The translations under genes were made by a program, and so were the position numbers. The notes beneath the pieces are model-generated. The model was not told where the DNA came from. It did no database searches and saw only the letters and a list, made by a program, of their open reading frames with translations. Below are positions 8,822 to 17,710 of a stretch of DNA of 64,000 nt, one piece after another (positions within the stretch are counted from its first letter, which is position 1; each line of letters starts with the position of its first letter). Source of the DNA: AV40 sp035568175 (GTDB lineage: Bacteria > Verrucomicrobiota > Verrucomicrobiia > Chthoniobacterales > UBA10450); contig DATMON010000024.1 of the NCBI GenBank assembly GCA_035568175.1, forward strand, positions 1-64,000, given 5' to 3'.

Positions 8822-9187
8822 CTACTTCTCGACCACGATTGTTCCGGTCATCTTGGGATGAACCGAACAAAAGTATTCATAGGTGCCTGGCGCACCGGCG
8901 ATGATCGAGAATTCCTGATCGGTGTCGAGACCGGAGGATTTTTGGAATTTCTTCCCTACGCTCACCACGGTGTGCGGCTCTTCGTCCCGGTTAATCCAAG
9001 TGATCTTCTGACCGGACTTCACGGTTATGGTCTGGGGATTGAAGGCGAAGTCTTTGATTTCTATTTTGTTTTGCTTCGTGCCGTCGGTGTTCTTCAGCTC
9101 ACCACCGAGCGCGAAGAGGGACAGATTCAGAAAAGCCATGCCGCACAACAGTGCCGCCATTTTATTTTTTCGAGTAAGTGTAATCAT
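8822..9187 (-). CDS. Exported cupredoxin (plastocyanin-like copper protein)
   Basis: A 121-residue product from the ATG at 9187 with a signal peptide (MAALLCGMAFLNLSLFALGG). The cupredoxin fold is evident from DFAFNPQTITVKSGQKITW and the type-1 copper ligands: His in EEPHTVVS, then Cys, His and Met in YFCSVHPKM. It should carry single electrons in the periplasm. It sits between the Tat-exported phosphoesterase upstream and DUF2231 downstream, all on the same strand. Confidence 0.9.
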   Translation of the reverse strand: MITLTRKNKMAALLCGMAFLNLSLFALGGELKNTDGTKQNKIEIKDFAFNPQTITVKSGQKITWINRDEEPHTVVSVGKKFQKSSGLDTDQEFSIIAGAPGTYEYFCSVHPKMTGTIVVEK

Positions 9188-9200
9188 AGGTTGGGTAGAT

Positions 9201-10166
9201 CTAGCTGAGGTTGGAATCGACAACGGCGAGAGCGGTTTTGCCTTGCTTATACTGAACGCTGGTTAGGCCAAGCATGCTGCGCAGCTTCTCGGCCGGTACT
9301 TTGAGTGGTCCAGGAGACGGGGCAGTTCCGGGAGCCGCCTGGGGAAATGCGGTGGACATCGCGGTGTGGAAAGTCACGTTGCCTTCGACTTTCTGAAGCA
9401 CTTGATGGATGTGGCCGTTGAGTACAGTCAGCGAGCCAAAGCGTTTCAGATATCCAAGAGCGCGTTCGCTGTCGCTCGTACCCCAGCCCCACTGCGGATA
9501 AACCGCCCACAGAGGGATATGAGCGAAAACAACGATCGGTGTGCTCGACCCAAGATCCTTTACGTCGGCCTCGAGCCATTCTAACTGCTCGTCTCCGAGT
9601 TGACCCAGGCCGCCGGCCTGAAGGTCCAAAACGTTGACTAGGGCAATGAAATGGACACCGTTCTTATTGAAACTGTACCAGCCCGAGCCTTTGCCTTCGA
9701 CGCTTTTTAAATACCGTTCACGGTAAAGCTTTCCACCGTCGTTTAGGACGTCGTGCTCGCCGGGTACAAAAAATACATCCTTTGTCTTACAGCTCTTGAG
9801 CACTTGATCAAAGGTGTCGAACTCCTCCGGCTTCGACAGCTGGGTGATATCTCCGGTGTGGATAAGGAAAGACGGCGGGGTGGGCATGGCGTTGATGCGA
9901 TCCAGAGCAATCTTGAACGTCTCCGTCACATCTTTGTTCGCCTCTTTGCTGAAGCCGATATGGCTGTCACTGATCTGCAGAAAGCTGAGATCCGTAGCCG
10001 AAGGTAAGGCGTCTCCCGCTTTCGCGATTTGAGCAAGAGTTCTCGATGCCAGCACCCCGCCGCTTACGGTCCAAAGCAGACCGGTCCCGGCCCATGCCAT
10101 GCAGTGGAGAAAGCCGCGGCGATCGATTCCGTCGTGTTCGTGGTCGTGAGAAATGTAATCAGACAT
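9201..10166 (-). CDS. Tat-exported calcineurin-like metallophosphoesterase
   Basis: A 321-residue protein with a twin-arginine signal (IDRRGFLHCMAWAGTGLLW) and a calcineurin-like dimetal domain. Motifs in order: QISDSHIG (D-x-H), HTGD, GEHD, FAHIPLW and NGHIHQ. The third motif is usually GNHD; here Glu replaces Asn, which could alter metal binding. Substrate unknown; members hydrolyse phosphomonoesters or diesters in the periplasm. The 3' end lies 13 bases before the cupredoxin start, suggesting an operon. Confidence 0.88.
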   Translation of the reverse strand: MSDYISHDHEHDGIDRRGFLHCMAWAGTGLLWTVSGGVLASRTLAQIAKAGDALPSATDLSFLQISDSHIGFSKEANKDVTETFKIALDRINAMPTPPSFLIHTGDITQLSKPEEFDTFDQVLKSCKTKDVFFVPGEHDVLNDGGKLYRERYLKSVEGKGSGWYSFNKNGVHFIALVNVLDLQAGGLGQLGDEQLEWLEADVKDLGSSTPIVVFAHIPLWAVYPQWGWGTSDSERALGYLKRFGSLTVLNGHIHQVLQKVEGNVTFHTAMSTAFPQAAPGTAPSPGPLKVPAEKLRSMLGLTSVQYKQGKTALAVVDSNLS

Positions 10167-10297
10167 AATTTTTTGTTTTGGTTTGGTTGTCAGGTTGTCT
10201 CTATCTGTCTTTACCGATTCGATATGATTTTATTCCCAAGTTCTTGAGCGATTTGACTGCGCAAGGCGCGCGGCCTTGCGCAGTGCATATCTCGCCT

Positions 10298-11467
10298 CTA
10301 GTCGACTTGCCGTTCTGCGGCGTCCGCTGCGCGCGCCAAAGACTTGATCAGCTGCAGGAACTGAGCGGATTGCCCTATGAACAGTCCATCCGCGATAAAG
10401 CTGTTGATAGCGCCCGTGGCATCTAACTGTCCTGGACCGCTCGGGCGAATGATCGCGCAAGGCGGCAGGTTCGGACTGATGAATTCGCAGGGCTCGGGCA
10501 TGATCAGGTTCGACTGCAGCGTCTCCGGTTGGCCGTTCGCGAGATCCTCAAAGGTCACACTCGAATTGTTTACCGGGTCAAAGTCGGTCAAAGGAGTTGC
10601 GTTACCCGCTTTATCCTGCCAGGTCTGAAAGTGCATGATCTCCGATCCGCCGATGCTGATGAGGATTCGGAGAACTTCGAGGCTGGTTACTTTCTGAGCC
10701 AGCGTTGCATAAAGACTGGTTCCGCCTTGCTCAATATAGCCGAAGTGAAATCCCGCGGTAAAAGCGATTGCTTTGGCGTGGTCGCTGGGATTATTGGGAT
10801 CGTCGAGTTCGGCGTTATTTCTGGGAATTGCCGTATGCTGTCCGGTGTTCAAACTCGGGACGGCATTTGGGAAGGTTGCGCCTAAATCGGGGTTGGTGGT
10901 GCTTCGATAGCGGGTCCACCAACTGGTATCCACCGTGAGCTGCTTGAGATTCGTAAGCCGCCCCGTTTGCGGGACGAACGAGACCTGACTTGGCGCCAGA
11001 TTCTTGAAATGGCTGAAGTCGACCTGCTGTTCTCCTTTGGATTTTAAATAAGCGTTGAGAAAAGCGGCGTGACTTATCTCGTCGTCGGTGTTGTCGGAAA
11101 TGTACTGGAGCTGGTCTCCATCGAGAATTTGAAGCGCAGCGGTGTAACCGGTAGTCGGCGAATCGACTCCTCCAAGTTCGTTGTATTGTTGCCACAGATC
11201 GGCTTCGATCAGCTCGGCAGCGGCCAGCAGTTGAAGGATCGCGACATCACCGCGTTTGAGCTTTTGACCCCCGCTGGCGGCAAAGGCCTTGCCAGCATTG
11301 CTTAGTAAAGCGGTTCCCGGGGCGAGAAGAGCGGCTCCAAGACCGAGATTGCGCAGAAAGGACCGCCGGGCGAGGCGGTTGGGCGCTGAGGACGAGGTCG
11401 CTAATTGCGATGATTCTGTGGTCTCTTTGGCGCCGTTGTTGTTGGAGTTATGGATATCAGATTGCAT
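10298..11467 (-). CDS. Tat-exported ferritin-like domain protein
   Basis: A 389-residue protein with a long N-terminal region and a twin-arginine signal (LARRSFLRNLGLGAALLAPG). The mature part contains a four-helix ferritin-like domain: helix AILQLLAAAELIEADLWQQY followed by DDEISHAAFLNAYL, the usual E...ExxH pattern, and again ISIGGSEIMHFQTWQD. Such exported ferritin-like proteins occur widely in soil bacteria and may handle iron or act in desiccation stress; function is not established. It is 130 bases upstream of the phosphoesterase on the same strand. Confidence 0.85.
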   Translation of the reverse strand: MQSDIHNSNNNGAKETTESSQLATSSSAPNRLARRSFLRNLGLGAALLAPGTALLSNAGKAFAASGGQKLKRGDVAILQLLAAAELIEADLWQQYNELGGVDSPTTGYTAALQILDGDQLQYISDNTDDEISHAAFLNAYLKSKGEQQVDFSHFKNLAPSQVSFVPQTGRLTNLKQLTVDTSWWTRYRSTTNPDLGATFPNAVPSLNTGQHTAIPRNNAELDDPNNPSDHAKAIAFTAGFHFGYIEQGGTSLYATLAQKVTSLEVLRILISIGGSEIMHFQTWQDKAGNATPLTDFDPVNNSSVTFEDLANGQPETLQSNLIMPEPCEFISPNLPPCAIIRPSGPGQLDATGAINSFIADGLFIGQSAQFLQLIKSLARAADAAERQVD

Positions 11468-11586
11468 AGGATGTGGGTTTTAATGTTGGTTTTTATTGTG
11501 TGCTTGGCAGATTGCCTCACGCCTCTCCCTACCGATCTGGGGGATTTTTATTCCAACAATTTTTGAGAAGACGTCAGATTCTGGCG

Positions 11587-12099
11587 TTACCCAGTCGTAT
11601 CGCCTTGCTTGTCTGCCAGGTGCCGCGAGTGCTTGATTCGCGTTAACAGTTTCTGTGTGTCCGTTTGTTGCTTGTCCGGATCGAGGACGGTTCGCCGTCC
11701 CGCGGTGATGACAATGGGCACACGAATGTATCCGCGGCTGTCTGATCGAGCCTCAATCGTATAAGATCCAGCTGGCAGCGTCACGAGCGCGGGAATTTCG
11801 TCGCTGCGCGAAATATGATTTTCGACATTCCTAAGGAACTTGCCGGCGGTCGTGTAGATCGAGTAGGAGCTGTGAGCGTAATATAATACGCCACCATCAT
11901 CGAATTGATCGGTGGCCGAATACACCGTCAGGTAGCCCTGAGGCGACTCGTCTCGATAATCCAGCCCAGGTCTTACCGCCCCTGGAAATAGCGGATCTCT
12001 ACTTCCCGCTTGGACCACCGCTGTAGCGCAAAGGTAGAGACCGAGTGCAGCGACAGAAACAATCGCTTTTGAATAGTATGTGCTAAGTCGCGATTTCAT
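11587..12099 (-). CDS. Secreted hypothetical protein
   Basis: A 170-residue exported protein with signal peptide AIVSVAALGLYLCATAVVQAG. The mature sequence includes a PEGA-like segment, LPAGSYTIEARSDSRGYIRVPIVI, where a carboxypeptidase-regulatory/PEGA beta sandwich would present a surface ligand. A hydrophilic Lys/Asp-rich tail follows. Same strand as, and downstream of, the anti-sigma gene group, so it may belong to the ECF regulon. Function unknown. Confidence 0.7.
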   Translation of the reverse strand: MKSRLSTYYSKAIVSVAALGLYLCATAVVQAGSRDPLFPGAVRPGLDYRDESPQGYLTVYSATDQFDDGGVLYYAHSSYSIYTTAGKFLRNVENHISRSDEIPALVTLPAGSYTIEARSDSRGYIRVPIVITAGRRTVLDPDKQQTDTQKLLTRIKHSRHLADKQGDTTG

Positions 12100-12130
12100 G
12101 TTTATTAAATGTGGTCCCGGTAGCCTGGGA

Positions 12131-12580
12131 TTATTTGTGTGATTGAGTTGATCCTGAATTTGAGCGAACTGAATCCTGGTTCGCGCTGCGAAGAAGCGGA
12201 GTTGTCGGTGAATCCGGTATGCCTGTCGCTTGCTGATTCGCGTAATCGATTAAAGCGGGGTCGTTGAATGCTTTTTTGAAGTTATTCACTATCATAGCTA
12301 CGGATTGCCATGAAATTACCGGTAAGGACTTCTTAGGCTCGCCTGGCTTTGTCGCGCCCGCGCAACCGCCCTGATCCTGGTGTCTGATGGTAAGGTCGTT
12401 GATTGTATCTTTGTCCAACAATGGCTGTTTGGTTTGGGGTTCGTTGCCGCGAATGCTGGTTAGCACCGCCAAGGCAATGAACATGACCGTGGCAAGCACG
12501 TGCATCGTCAAGTACCTGCGAAGAGTATATGGGACCGGGCTCGTACCCGGGTTTTGATGATTAAGAGGAGAAGCAAACAT
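12131..12580 (-). CDS. Small exported hypothetical protein
   Basis: A 149-residue product from the ATG at 12580, preceded by an AGGT sequence. A hydrophobic segment (VLATVMFIALAVLTSIRG) lies after about 25 residues, giving a signal anchor or late signal peptide; an internal ATG at about 12505 would start right before it and is an alternative. The rest is polar and has a lone Cys (GGCAGATK). No family recognised. It lies between the anti-sigma and the PEGA-like gene on the same strand. Confidence 0.55.
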   Translation of the reverse strand: MFASPLNHQNPGTSPVPYTLRRYLTMHVLATVMFIALAVLTSIRGNEPQTKQPLLDKDTINDLTIRHQDQGGCAGATKPGEPKKSLPVISWQSVAMIVNNFKKAFNDPALIDYANQQATGIPDSPTTPLLRSANQDSVRSNSGSTQSHK

Positions 12581-12787
12581 AAGGTAGGTCTTTCTATTGT
12601 TTCAGTAGAGTGGTGGATAACATTGTCTTCACTCATCCATACCGTTTGGCTGGGCGAATATTCCCAGCGGGCAGATGCATTCTGAAAGCAGGACTGCTAA
12701 GAGAACGTCTGGACCCAAAGTCGCGGCTGAGCGTTCAACCGCATGTCTGGCGAGAGATGAGCTATCTGGAGATGTGCGGTAGCGTGT

Positions 12788-13615
12788 TTACTGCCGCCGC
12801 TGCTTTTCGAAAACCTGCTGGAAAGTCTGCAAATCGTTATTGCTTACGTCGGAAACAGCCCAGTAGTTAAAATCCGAATCGACCCAATGCACCAGCTGAT
12901 AACCTTGGCGCGTTATCTTCTCGTCCCCGCTGGTGACTCCCGACTCTTTTGGCCAGACGAACAAATTAATGAAATGCTTTCGTCTTTGGTAGACCAAAGC
13001 CGCCACAGGTCTGTTCGCAAGATAATCAAGACGACCGCCTAACAGAGGAAAGCCCTCGTTGCCAAGATCGACGACCGCAGGTGCGAAATCGAGCTTGGCA
13101 TCCAGCCACGGTTTTACAGTGTGTTGATCGGACGACGCCACATCTGTAAGGTGGTTTGCCATTAGCGAGCGCACGTGTCCGGCGATGAGCTGTGTGGCGA
13201 GTAGCTGATCGGCGCCAGGGCGTTGCAATCGAGGCACTAAGTTAAAAGCGACGATTGCCGCCAGGACGATGGCTGCCGCGAGCGCCAGCCAATTCCATTG
13301 CGTTCCCAAAAAAACAGCTCGCTGTTCTGACTGTTTGCTCTGAAGCCGCGACGGCGCATCTGGCGATAAACTTGGCATTGGCCGATCGGCAATCTCTTCT
13401 CGCAATGAAGATTGAATTCGCTCACGTAATCCCGCAGGTGCTTTGTAATAAGGAGCTGCGTTGCCGATCGAACGAATTAGCACAGCCTGCGTCTTGTAGG
13501 CGTGATCACATTTATGGCACTCTCGCAAATGCTGTTCGATCGTCTGGTTGGTAATCGGATCCAGTTCGCCATCCAGATAACCATCCATCAGTCTTATAGA
13601 TTCTTCGCAGCTCAT
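12788..13615 (-). CDS. Anti-sigma factor with zinc-finger (zf-HC2) domain
   Basis: A 275-residue membrane protein. The N-terminal 60 residues have the anti-sigma zinc finger HLRECHKCDHAY (H-x3-C-x2-C) preceded by a conserved SIRLMDGYLDGELD. One transmembrane helix follows (WLALAAAIVLAAIVAFNLV, about residues 108-126), then a periplasmic DUF-type domain of about 140 residues that probably senses the signal. It starts one base after the sigma factor stop region, so the two are almost certainly co-translated: the sigma is held inactive until the periplasmic domain responds. Confidence 0.92.
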   Translation of the reverse strand: MSCEESIRLMDGYLDGELDPITNQTIEQHLRECHKCDHAYKTQAVLIRSIGNAAPYYKAPAGLRERIQSSLREEIADRPMPSLSPDAPSRLQSKQSEQRAVFLGTQWNWLALAAAIVLAAIVAFNLVPRLQRPGADQLLATQLIAGHVRSLMANHLTDVASSDQHTVKPWLDAKLDFAPAVVDLGNEGFPLLGGRLDYLANRPVAALVYQRRKHFINLFVWPKESGVTSGDEKITRQGYQLVHWVDSDFNYWAVSDVSNNDLQTFQQVFEKQRRQ

Positions 13616-13616
13616 C

Positions 13617-14249
13617 TTATATCTCCTTACTCATCCGAGCGACCAAATATTCCTTAAGCTTGCCGCGCGCCCGAGCGAGTCGCGACATAACTGTGCCGGG
13701 GGGAATTTGCGCAATCTCAGCTATTTCCTTGTAGGAGAGGCCCTCCTGGTGTCGCAACGCCAAGATCTCACGAAATTCCGCAGGCAATTCATCCATTGCT
13801 TCTTTGATCAGCTCCGCGTCTTCACTGTGCTCCAGAATCGCCGCGGGACTAACGGACTCGTGCCCGGCCACATGTATTTCTTCGTCAAAAGTGGTGGTGA
13901 GATCGACCGCCCGGTTTTTTTTAAGCAAGGTGTAGGCGGTATTTCGGACAATCGTTAGCAACCAGGCCCGGCCGTTGGAGCCGTGGAATCCGCTGAAGGA
14001 CTTGAAGGCACGCAAATACGCTTCTTGAACGACATCCAGCGCATCCTGTTCATTGCGCAGCAGCCATTTGGCTAGATTCTGAGCAGCGTTCAAATGGGGC
14101 AGCATCAGTCCTTCAAAGGATGCCAACTCCTGTTCCTGCGCGGCGCCTTCTTCTTTGGGCTTCTTAAGTGCGACAAATTTCACGATTTTGGCGCTCGAAT
14201 CGAAATCTTCGGACTCAGAAACATATTCGGCTTTTAATGGCGCGGCCAT
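13617..14249 (-). CDS. ECF RNA polymerase sigma factor (SigE-like)
   Basis: A 210-residue ECF-type sigma factor. Region 2 is visible (NAAQNLAKWLLRNEQDALDVVQEAYLRAF, where DALDVVQE binds the -10), and region 4 has LALRHQEGLSYKEIAEIAQ with an HTH and TVMSRLARARGKLK. It lacks regions 1 and 3, as expected for the group. It should direct RNA polymerase to stress promoters, controlled by the adjacent anti-sigma. An AAGGAAAAC sequence before the ATG is a good ribosome site. The exported ferritin-like, phosphoesterase and cupredoxin genes downstream are plausible targets. Confidence 0.95.
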   Translation of the reverse strand: MAAPLKAEYVSESEDFDSSAKIVKFVALKKPKEEGAAQEQELASFEGLMLPHLNAAQNLAKWLLRNEQDALDVVQEAYLRAFKSFSGFHGSNGRAWLLTIVRNTAYTLLKKNRAVDLTTTFDEEIHVAGHESVSPAAILEHSEDAELIKEAMDELPAEFREILALRHQEGLSYKEIAEIAQIPPGTVMSRLARARGKLKEYLVARMSKEI

Positions 14250-14723
14250 AGTTTTCCTTGATCAAAATCACCTGGAAGGAAACCGCTCCTAGAACCAGAG
14301 CGTTTGCATCGAAGAGTCACAACAGCGGCCAGCTTCCACCCGTCTCAAATCGCGAAAACTTCGATGCCATCGAGACCGCACCGCATGGGAATGCCTCCAC
14401 GTCATCCCTTGGTGCAACACACGCCGATGGCCTCGAAAGCCATGATTCGTCTCCCCATCCGCCATGCGGTTGCTCGACGCTGCAGCGTGCGCTCGGGGGT
14501 ACAAGACTCTTGTTTTGGTTATGCACGCTTCCATTCATTCGATATAACCCGCATGCTACCAGTTTTATTCCCCGGTTTATCGAAAAGACCGGCCAGTCGA
14601 CGTCTTCTCAGCGAGGGCGCACGATAAAATTTGGCTTTCCGGGAATATAACCGTTCCAGATCGGTATGGATCGATTGAACACCGTCGAACTTTCTTACCA
14701 AATAAAAACCTCGGAGATTTCTT
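14250..14723. other. Intergenic region between divergent sigma factor and tatA
   Basis: No gene is supported on either strand. The region should hold the sigma-operon promoter (minus strand) and the tatA promoter (plus strand). GGAG lies seven bases before the tatA ATG. No repeat or RNA structure is recognised. Confidence 0.5.
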
Positions 14724-14972
14724 ATGCCTATTACGATCGCCAGTATCTTCAATCTCATGGGACCGGACATGATGGTCATCCTGCTCATTGTCTTGCTTCT
14801 CTTCGGCGCAAAGAAGTTGCCCGAGCTGGCCCGTGGAATGGGTCGCGCGGTCAAGGAGTTCAGCGCCGCCCGAGATGAAATCGAGAGGGGGCTAGGTCAG
14901 TCCGTCGCCGGCGAAGCAGCGCCAAAACCACTCGACCCAAAAGCCGAGCTGACGTCTCCGCGGCCATCCTAG
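14724..14972 (+). CDS. tatA: Twin-arginine translocase subunit TatA/E
   Basis: An 82-residue protein with the TatA layout: a single N-terminal transmembrane helix (MMVILLIVLLLFGAKKLPEL, with the FGxxKLPEL hinge motif), an amphipathic helix (ARGMGRAVKEFSAA) and a short polar tail. TatA forms the pore for folded proteins with twin-arginine signals; the ferritin-like and phosphoesterase products nearby are such substrates. tatC is not in the window. GGAG upstream of the ATG gives a good ribosome site. Confidence 0.92.
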   Translation: MPITIASIFNLMGPDMMVILLIVLLLFGAKKLPELARGMGRAVKEFSAARDEIERGLGQSVAGEAAPKPLDPKAELTSPRPS

Positions 14973-15026
14973 CGCGTTATCACCTTCTTCCACAGTTTCC
15001 CAGCTGCTTGCAACGAAAGAGGTTCA

Positions 15027-16439
15027 ATGATCGTTCGGGTAACCCGCGGGCGGCGAAAAAAACGAATCGTCATTCTCGGGGGTGGTTTCGGCGGAGTTTA
15101 TGCCGCCATGCATCTCGAGAAATTACTGACGCGAGACAGCGCGGTGGAGATTTGCCTCGTTAGCCGCGATAATTTTTTCCTGTTCACGCCGATGCTCCAC
15201 GAGATCGCCGCGAGCGATCTCGAGATCACGAATATCGTAAATCCCCTGCGCAAACTACTCCGAAAGGTTGAGGTATTTGTAGGTGACGTGAACCAAATCG
15301 ATCTACGAAACAAACAGGTCCTGATTTCGCGTGGTTACCATAAACACTCCCAACAACTCGACTATGATCATCTTGTAATCGCGCTGGGATCGGTCACCAA
15401 TTTTTACGATGTTCCGGGCCTGGCAACCCTAGCGATAGCGATGAAATCGCTTCGGGATGCAATTCAATTGCGCGTCCAAGTCCTGCGACATTTAGAAGAG
15501 GCGAATTCGGAAAGTGATCCCGTCGAGCGGCGGTCGTCGCTTACTTTCGTGGTAGCGGGCGGCGGCTTTGCGGGAGTGGAAACGGTTGCGGCTTTAAATG
15601 ACTTTGTGCGGGAAGCGCTGCCCTTCTACCCCAGTCTGGGTGAAGATATGTTGCGCGTTATGCTGGTCCATTCTGGTCCGGCGATTCTGCCGGAACTGGG
15701 CGAAAGCCTGGGACGATATACCGAGAAGGTCCTGGCCCGACGCGGCGTGGAGGTTCGGCTTAATACACGGGTCAAGAGCGTGACGGAGAGCAAGGTCTTT
15801 TTAGCCGATGGTGTCTCCATTCCGTCGCGCACGTTGGTGTGGACTGCGGGAACCGTGCCGAGTCCCATCATCTCTTCGCTTCCCTGTGCAAAGGAACGAG
15901 GCCGATTACTCGTAAACCAATTCCTGCGAGTTCCCGATTGGCCTGATGTCTGGGCGGTGGGGGACTGTGCATTTGTGCCGGACGTCAGAAATCCCGGGAA
16001 ATCTCATCCGCCAACCGCGCAGCACGCTATTCGTGAAGGCAAAGTGGTGGCGGAGAATATCGCTGCTGTCCTCTCGGGTCGTCCTTTGAAATCGTTTTCA
16101 TTCAGAACCATTGGGCTGCTGGCTTCAATTGGTCGTCGGACAGGCGTGGCGCGGATTTTCGGTTTCAATTTCTCAGGCTTCTTTGCGTGGTGGATGTGGC
16201 GAACGGTTTACCTCAGCAAGTTGCCCGGCTTGGACAAAAAGGTTCGGGTGGCGTTTGACTGGACACTGGACCTTCTCTTTCCCAAGGACGTTTGCGCAGT
16301 ATACGACGTCGACCACCGCCGCGATCCCGATCGGGTGGAACCTAGAAACAATTCCGCGTCATCAATCAACGAGGAGCTTCATCCCGATCGTGCCGGGGAA
16401 TTGGATTTCACGAGAGCGCGCGGACTCAATGGCAGCTGA
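15027..16439 (+). CDS. ndh: Type II NADH:quinone dehydrogenase-like flavoprotein
   Basis: A 470-residue FAD protein with two Rossmann motifs: VILGGGFGGVYAA for FAD near residue 15 and FVVAGGGFAGVETV for NADH near residue 175. VWAVGDCAFVPD marks the C-terminal FAD contact. C-terminal segment GRRTGVARIFGFNFSGFFAWWMWRTVYLSKLP is the amphipathic membrane anchor typical for NDH-2. It oxidises NADH and reduces quinone without pumping protons. An AAAGAGG ribosome site precedes the ATG. The last ~40 residues are polar and not family-typical. Confidence 0.92.
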   Translation: MIVRVTRGRRKKRIVILGGGFGGVYAAMHLEKLLTRDSAVEICLVSRDNFFLFTPMLHEIAASDLEITNIVNPLRKLLRKVEVFVGDVNQIDLRNKQVLISRGYHKHSQQLDYDHLVIALGSVTNFYDVPGLATLAIAMKSLRDAIQLRVQVLRHLEEANSESDPVERRSSLTFVVAGGGFAGVETVAALNDFVREALPFYPSLGEDMLRVMLVHSGPAILPELGESLGRYTEKVLARRGVEVRLNTRVKSVTESKVFLADGVSIPSRTLVWTAGTVPSPIISSLPCAKERGRLLVNQFLRVPDWPDVWAVGDCAFVPDVRNPGKSHPPTAQHAIREGKVVAENIAAVLSGRPLKSFSFRTIGLLASIGRRTGVARIFGFNFSGFFAWWMWRTVYLSKLPGLDKKVRVAFDWTLDLLFPKDVCAVYDVDHRRDPDRVEPRNNSASSINEELHPDRAGELDFTRARGLNGS

Positions 16440-16526
16440 GAGTGCGCCTGGAATGTGCCGAGTCACTGGACCCGCCGGAACAAAAGGAGTTGTGGCGGGC
16501 AAAAGTCTCCAGATTATCTTGAGCGG

Positions 16527-17249
16527 ATGAGATCAGAACTTCCGATGATCAATGAACACCGGCGATACCCTTCGCCAGCGGTCACACCGCAGGCGCTGGC
16601 TTGGGACGGCAAACAAATGTGGATGAGCTCGCGCGATCTCGGATTTTTTTACAAGATCGACATAGAGCAGCCGAAAATTCTCGATGAAAAGGATCCACCG
16701 GGTGTTGTTTGGGCAGCTGTTTTTACCAACGACGGCTGGCGGTTGACGATCGGCAAAGGACTGAACGACGATCGTTATGTCTATCGTTACGATGGCAATG
16801 GGCGATTCGAGAAATTGTTTGCCTGTCCGGATCTGACCGGCTCGTACCTGAGTTACGATGGCGAGAGCCTTTATCTCAGTCAGTGGTACGAACAACGTAT
16901 TCTGAAGCTCGATAAAGCCGGACATACCGTGGCTACGATCGAGGTCGGCGCCGAAATCTGCGGTCACGTGTTTGCCAACGGAGCGATTTACGTTCTGCGG
17001 GGAACGGAGAACGTCCCGAGACCCCAGTATGCCGGAGGCAAGCCGACAGCAGAGCGATTCAAAAGTGGAGCAAAGCAGGGAGAAGAACAGTGGTGGATAG
17101 CGCGAATCAATCCTCGCGACAAAAAACCCGAGGTCGTCGACGTTGCGAAGGTTCCGTTCGCAGCGCGCTCGCTAGCATTTGACGGAGAAAATTTCTGGTC
17201 GAATCATCGTGCCGCTAACGAGACGATTTGTTTCTCGCTGCCGAGCTAG
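16527..17249 (+). CDS. Beta-propeller-like hypothetical protein
   Basis: A 240-residue protein without a signal peptide. Repeated strand motifs (TPQALAWDGKQMWMSSRD, YLSYDGESLYLSQWYEQRILKLD, AFDGENFWSN) suggest a small beta propeller of NHL/SMP-30-like type. Related cytosolic or periplasmic glutamine-cyclotransferase-like propellers exist, but activity is not assigned. ATG at 16527 has GAGCGG just upstream; an ATG at 16545 is possible. Confidence 0.7.
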   Translation: MRSELPMINEHRRYPSPAVTPQALAWDGKQMWMSSRDLGFFYKIDIEQPKILDEKDPPGVVWAAVFTNDGWRLTIGKGLNDDRYVYRYDGNGRFEKLFACPDLTGSYLSYDGESLYLSQWYEQRILKLDKAGHTVATIEVGAEICGHVFANGAIYVLRGTENVPRPQYAGGKPTAERFKSGAKQGEEQWWIARINPRDKKPEVVDVAKVPFAARSLAFDGENFWSNHRAANETICFSLPS

Positions 17250-17253
17250 GCTT

Positions 17254-17628
17254 TTAGGGGCGCAAGATTCCGGCGAACCGTTCCCGGTAATTCAAAACCA
17301 GAAACAGCCAGAGCAAGGTAACTACGATTCCAGGTCCGATACCTCGCGGGTCCATCAGAATGTGGAACACGAGAATGTTGAAGATGATGCCGCCCAGAAT
17401 CGTTAGGGCAAGCGGCACGAATCGGCCGACCAATAACAGCAAGCCGCAGAGCAGTTGCATCGCGCCAATGACATCAGCGTACCCGCTGGCCCCAAACACT
17501 TTGATGTAATCGCCGACCAAACCCGGTGGCGGCGGTGGAGTAGGAATGAAATGAAAGAAAAAGTTTGATCCGAAAAAAGCGAACGCCAGCCCGAGAAGGA
17601 TTCTCACAATAATCGTAGCGATTTTCAT
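17254..17628 (-). CDS. DoxX-like small membrane protein
   Basis: A 124-residue four-helix membrane protein from the ATG at 17628. The sequence begins IIVRILLGLAFAFFGSNFF, with a middle helix VIGAMQLLCGLLLLVGRF, matching the DoxX/DUF417 fold. Members relate to quinone or thiosulfate redox and oxidative stress, but many have no known role. Convergent with the preceding propeller gene (4 bases between stops). Confidence 0.8.
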   Translation of the reverse strand: MKIATIIVRILLGLAFAFFGSNFFFHFIPTPPPPPGLVGDYIKVFGASGYADVIGAMQLLCGLLLLVGRFVPLALTILGGIIFNILVFHILMDPRGIGPGIVVTLLWLFLVLNYRERFAGILRP

Positions 17629-17710
17629 GGGCTCATCATTACCAAATCGGAGCGGAGAAGAAAGAATTAAGAAATCGATCCGTCGAGAATTCTTGAGTAA
17701 GATCGATGTT

